A stretch of 7,432 nt of DNA from JBEKZQ01 sp049509675. Its GTDB lineage: Bacteria; Planctomycetota; Planctomycetia; Pirellulales; Thermoguttaceae. The stretch covers positions 1 through 7,432 of the forward strand of contig JBEKZQ010000415.1 in NCBI GenBank assembly GCA_049509675.1, written 5' to 3'. Positions 4,858 through 7,432 of the stretch are shown one piece after another. The position numbers and the translations under genes are program-made. Below the pieces are notes generated by a model. It was not told the DNA's origin. It saw only the letters and a list, made by a program, of their open reading frames with translations, and searched no databases. The number at the start of each line of letters is the position of its first letter. Positions within the stretch are counted from its first letter, which is position 1.

Positions 4858-7104
4858 ATGATGGTCTTTCGACGAATCACGATGCCGTTCCTTGTTGCGA
4901 GTGTTGTAACAGTTGGCTGGCTGTTTCCGGCCGCCGCCCAGCGCACGATCCTGTCGTTGGACGGAACCTGGTCTGTAGCCGAAGGCGTCCAACCCGACGA
5001 GGTTCCCACGAACTTTGATCACAAGGTGGCTGTGCCGGGATTGACGAATCAGGCCCAGCCAGCGTTTCCCGACGTGGACCGCTACGAGACGCACGAGTTC
5101 GTCTTCACGATGAAGCACAACGAGGCATTGCCGAGATCGGAGAAGTGCGAAGCCTTGGGGCGGACGCCTCAGAAGCGGAACTACTTCTGGTACGAGCGGA
5201 CGTTCAGCGCCCCGGCCAAGCGGGACTCCGCCGTGCTGGTCGTCAACAAGGCGCAGTTCGGCACGGCCGTCTGGCTCAACGGCAAGAACATCGGCGAACA
5301 TCTGGGGTGTTTTACCGCTGGCCGGTTCGACGCGACCGCCGCCATGAACTGGAGCGGCGAGAATCGCCTGTTGGTCCGCATCGGCGCGCACCCTGGCGTC
5401 CTTCCGGTTTGGGCGTTGTATGGAACCGACGGCGAAAAGGCGGTCTGGACGCCGGGTATCTATGACCGCGTATCGCTGCTTCTGGCCGACTCGCCGGCAA
5501 TCGAGACGATCCAAGTGGCCCCGCAGATTCAAAGTTCAACGATCCTTGTGCAGACGCTGCTGCGGAACCCCGGCCCGGCCCGGGTCGCCGTGATTGTGCA
5601 TTGCCTGAAGACGTGGAAGGACGGCCAGGCGGTCGGCCAGCCCGTACGACAAGAGGTCTCGCTGGGGGCCGGCGAAGAGAAGACGATCACGCAGACCATG
5701 TCGGTGCCCCATGCAGTGCTCTGGACCCCGGATAAGCCTTTCCTTTACGTGCTCGACACAAGCACCGGCGGTGACAGTTGTTCAACCCGCGTTGGCATGC
5801 GCGAATTCCGCTGCAGCACGGCGAGCCGCCGGGCGATGCTCAACGGCAAGGACATCTACTTGCGCGGGGCGAGCATCACCCTGCACCGCTTCTTCGGCGA
5901 CCCGCAGTGCGGCAGTCTGCCGTGGAACGAAGCCTGGGTGCGGAGGTTCCTGGTGGACATCCCCAAACAGATGCACTGGAACGCCTTCCGCGTCTGCATC
6001 GGACCGGCGCCGCAACAATGGCTGGACATTGCCGATGAAGCGGGGATCCTGCTGCAATATGAATTTCCCATTTGGAGCGACCGCGAATGCCGCCCTGACG
6101 GTTCGTTCCGTCACATGCTGTGGAAGGAAAATGATGTCGTCCAGCAGGTCCGCGAATTCATGCGCGACAATTGGAACCATCCGAGCGTGGCCATTTGGGA
6201 CGCCTCGAACGAAACGCATTGGGCCTTTCTCAAGGACAAACTGATTCCTGCGGTGCGCGGCCTGGACCTTTCCAATCGGCCGTGGGAGAACGGCTACAAT
6301 TTGCCGCAGGGGCCTGATGATCCCTACGAGTGGCACCCGTACAAGTTCATCTCCTACTGGTCGCAGACGAAACCGCCTTATTTTGAGATGAGCGACTTGG
6401 AGAGGATGACCGGGGCGAACGAATCAAGAGAAGAGGGTCGCTGGACACACGCTTCCATCATCAATGAGTACGACTGGCTGTGGCTTCATCGCGATGGCAC
6501 CCCCACCACGCTAGCCCGGAAAGTATACGAACATCTCGTGGGGCCTGGTGCCACGCCCGATCAGCGGCGGAAGGCGTGCGCCTATTACTTGGCGGGGCTG
6601 ACCGAGTTCTGGCGGGCTTCGCGCGAACATGCGGGAGTGATGTATCTGGCTTATCTCGACGCGGACTTGCCCCACTGCTTCACCTGCGATAACTTCGCCG
6701 ACGTGCGGCGACCGCAACTCGAAACGCACTTTGCGGATTACATGGGCGAGGCGTTCAAACCGTTGGGCGTGTACATCAACTTCTGGCAGCCAGTCTTGAC
6801 GGTCGGGGAAGAGCGGAGATACCCTGTCACGATCATCAACGACACGTACCAGCCTGCCCGGGGAAGGCTGGAACTCGGCTGGCAGTCGCAAAGCGGTGAT
6901 CCTGTGGTCGCCACCGTGCAACGGTCTCGGGATATCGAGTTCGTGGTTCCGGCGTTGGGAAAAGTGATTGTCAGTCCAGGCTTGGCGACGCCGGCTGCGC
7001 CCGGCCAGTACGTATTGACCGTGAAAGCCTTCTGCGAGGGAAAGCCGCAGAGTCCGACCGTATCGCGACGCAATGTCGCGATCAAGGAACGGCCAGCGCA
7101 GTGA
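4858..7104 (+). CDS. Exported glycoside hydrolase family 2-like protein
   Basis: This encodes 748 residues. Two adjacent ATGs (4858, 4861) are possible starts. Residues 1-28 form a signal peptide with core FLVASVVTVGWLF and a probable cut after AAAQ. Domain order follows GH2: an N-terminal jelly roll at about 30-208 (LDGTWSV 34-40, YFWYERTF 109-116, VWLNGKNIGEH 138-148); an Ig-like sandwich at about 212-320 (LWTPDKPFLYVLDT 288-301, VGMREFRC 312-319); a TIM barrel at about 326-640 (MLNGKDIYLRGASI 327-340); and a C-terminal Ig-like domain at about 645-745. NHPSVAIWDASNE (440-452) gives E452 as acid/base, and IINEYDW (534-540) gives E537 as likely nucleophile. GH2 enzymes are retaining exo-glycosidases acting on beta-galactosides, mannosides, glucuronides and similar residues; the substrate here cannot be read from sequence. 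Length is within the family range. There are 12 cysteines, including C607 and C610, which may form disulphides. No sulfatase, transporter or regulator lies beside it. It probably trims complex polysaccharide outside the cytoplasm. Confidence 0.9.
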   Translation: MMVFRRITMPFLVASVVTVGWLFPAAAQRTILSLDGTWSVAEGVQPDEVPTNFDHKVAVPGLTNQAQPAFPDVDRYETHEFVFTMKHNEALPRSEKCEALGRTPQKRNYFWYERTFSAPAKRDSAVLVVNKAQFGTAVWLNGKNIGEHLGCFTAGRFDATAAMNWSGENRLLVRIGAHPGVLPVWALYGTDGEKAVWTPGIYDRVSLLLADSPAIETIQVAPQIQSSTILVQTLLRNPGPARVAVIVHCLKTWKDGQAVGQPVRQEVSLGAGEEKTITQTMSVPHAVLWTPDKPFLYVLDTSTGGDSCSTRVGMREFRCSTASRRAMLNGKDIYLRGASITLHRFFGDPQCGSLPWNEAWVRRFLVDIPKQMHWNAFRVCIGPAPQQWLDIADEAGILLQYEFPIWSDRECRPDGSFRHMLWKENDVVQQVREFMRDNWNHPSVAIWDASNETHWAFLKDKLIPAVRGLDLSNRPWENGYNLPQGPDDPYEWHPYKFISYWSQTKPPYFEMSDLERMTGANESREEGRWTHASIINEYDWLWLHRDGTPTTLARKVYEHLVGPGATPDQRRKACAYYLAGLTEFWRASREHAGVMYLAYLDADLPHCFTCDNFADVRRPQLETHFADYMGEAFKPLGVYINFWQPVLTVGEERRYPVTIINDTYQPARGRLELGWQSQSGDPVVATVQRSRDIEFVVPALGKVIVSPGLATPAAPGQYVLTVKAFCEGKPQSPTVSRRNVAIKERPAQ

Positions 7105-7432
7105 CGCCGTATGCCGCTTCGCAATGCCTTGGGCAGTTTCATGGTAGTTCGGTCGTTCCTTATGCGGCGCTAGGATCGGCTTCCAGAAGGGCAGCCTGCA
7201 ATGCGGCCTAAGTGCTCCGTCAATCTTCGATTGACGGGTTGACTTTTTCGCACTTTTCGGCGTTCGCCAACCATGTAACCCAAGTTCGCCAGTAGATTGC
7301 GTTTCGGCGTGATTCTTGGCATATTCGATGCTCGCATGAAGGTGGGGTTTCTTGACGCAAGTCGTGTTGCCGTGGGCAAACTCGAGGGACGCGATTGCAC
7401 CCAAAGCGTTGTAGTGTAGACCTTGCCCTTCG
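7105..7432. other. Right-end region without an assignable gene
   Basis: Apart from the hairpin at 7217-7237 nothing here is assignable. Two minus-strand frames are open across most of 7170-7404, and one continues antisense into the GH2-like gene. Neither translation matches a family I recognise, and two overlapping open frames argue against either being real. A gene fragment entering from the right cannot be excluded. Confidence 0.5.
7217..7248 (+). terminator. Possible rho-independent terminator of the GH2-like gene
   Basis: CCGTCAATC (7217-7225) and GATTGACGG (7229-7237) are exact reverse complements around a TTC loop. Five Ts follow at 7244-7248, six bases after the stem. The 9-bp stem is good, but the gap before the short T-run is longer than usual, and it sits 112 bp past the stop at 7104. 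The hairpin could instead be a small dispersed repeat. Confidence 0.4.

Noticed and set aside
6511..7404. 297-codon minus-strand frame
   Set aside because: Most of it is antisense to the GH2-like gene. A stretch near its start (SIEYAKNHAET) faintly recalls mobilisation relaxases, but no other relaxase motif follows, so the resemblance is judged accidental.
1..7432. CRISPR array, tRNA or rRNA genes, toxin-antitoxin or defence genes
   Set aside because: No regularly spaced repeats, cloverleaf-like segments or motifs of these systems were seen on either strand.

Overview
The window looks like a piece of a planctomycete chromosome, probably of the Pirellulales type. The evidence is moderately high G+C, a long sigma factor with a helix-turn-helix-rich N-terminus, large secreted proteins of unknown role, a fragment of a serine recombinase of a kind common in these bacteria, and an exported glycoside hydrolase. 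The lineage is inferred from family character only; no rRNA or marker gene is present.

Layout. Positions 1-1569 (minus strand) hold a sigma-70 family factor whose C-terminus runs off the left edge. Positions 1570-2125 are a divergent intergenic region. It contains an 8-bp hairpin and a 116-bp nested palindrome (1875-1990) built from two inverted copies of a 29-nt hairpin unit, plus a degenerate third outer motif near 2044. Positions 2126-3553 (plus) encode a 475-residue exported protein of unknown function with a lysine/alanine/glutamate-rich tail. Positions 3554-4857 are a decayed stretch. A minus-strand frame there joins a glycoside hydrolase family 2-like fragment directly to the middle of a serine recombinase, with neither start nor end of either parent gene; REP-like short repeats flank it. 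Positions 4858-7104 (plus) encode a 748-residue exported GH2-like hydrolase with both catalytic glutamates apparent. Positions 7105-7432 hold a hairpin that may be a weak terminator and otherwise nothing I can assign.

How the parts fit. The three intact or edge-cut genes do not form an operon: the sigma gene is divergent, and the two exported-protein genes are separated by 1.3 kb of rearranged DNA. The sigma factor is probably a dedicated regulator, not the housekeeping one, because the residues that normally read the -10 element are changed. The most unusual features are the compound palindrome, whose two halves carry compensatory base-pair changes, and the GH2/recombinase chimera. I found no defence system, CRISPR array, RNA gene or complete mobile element.
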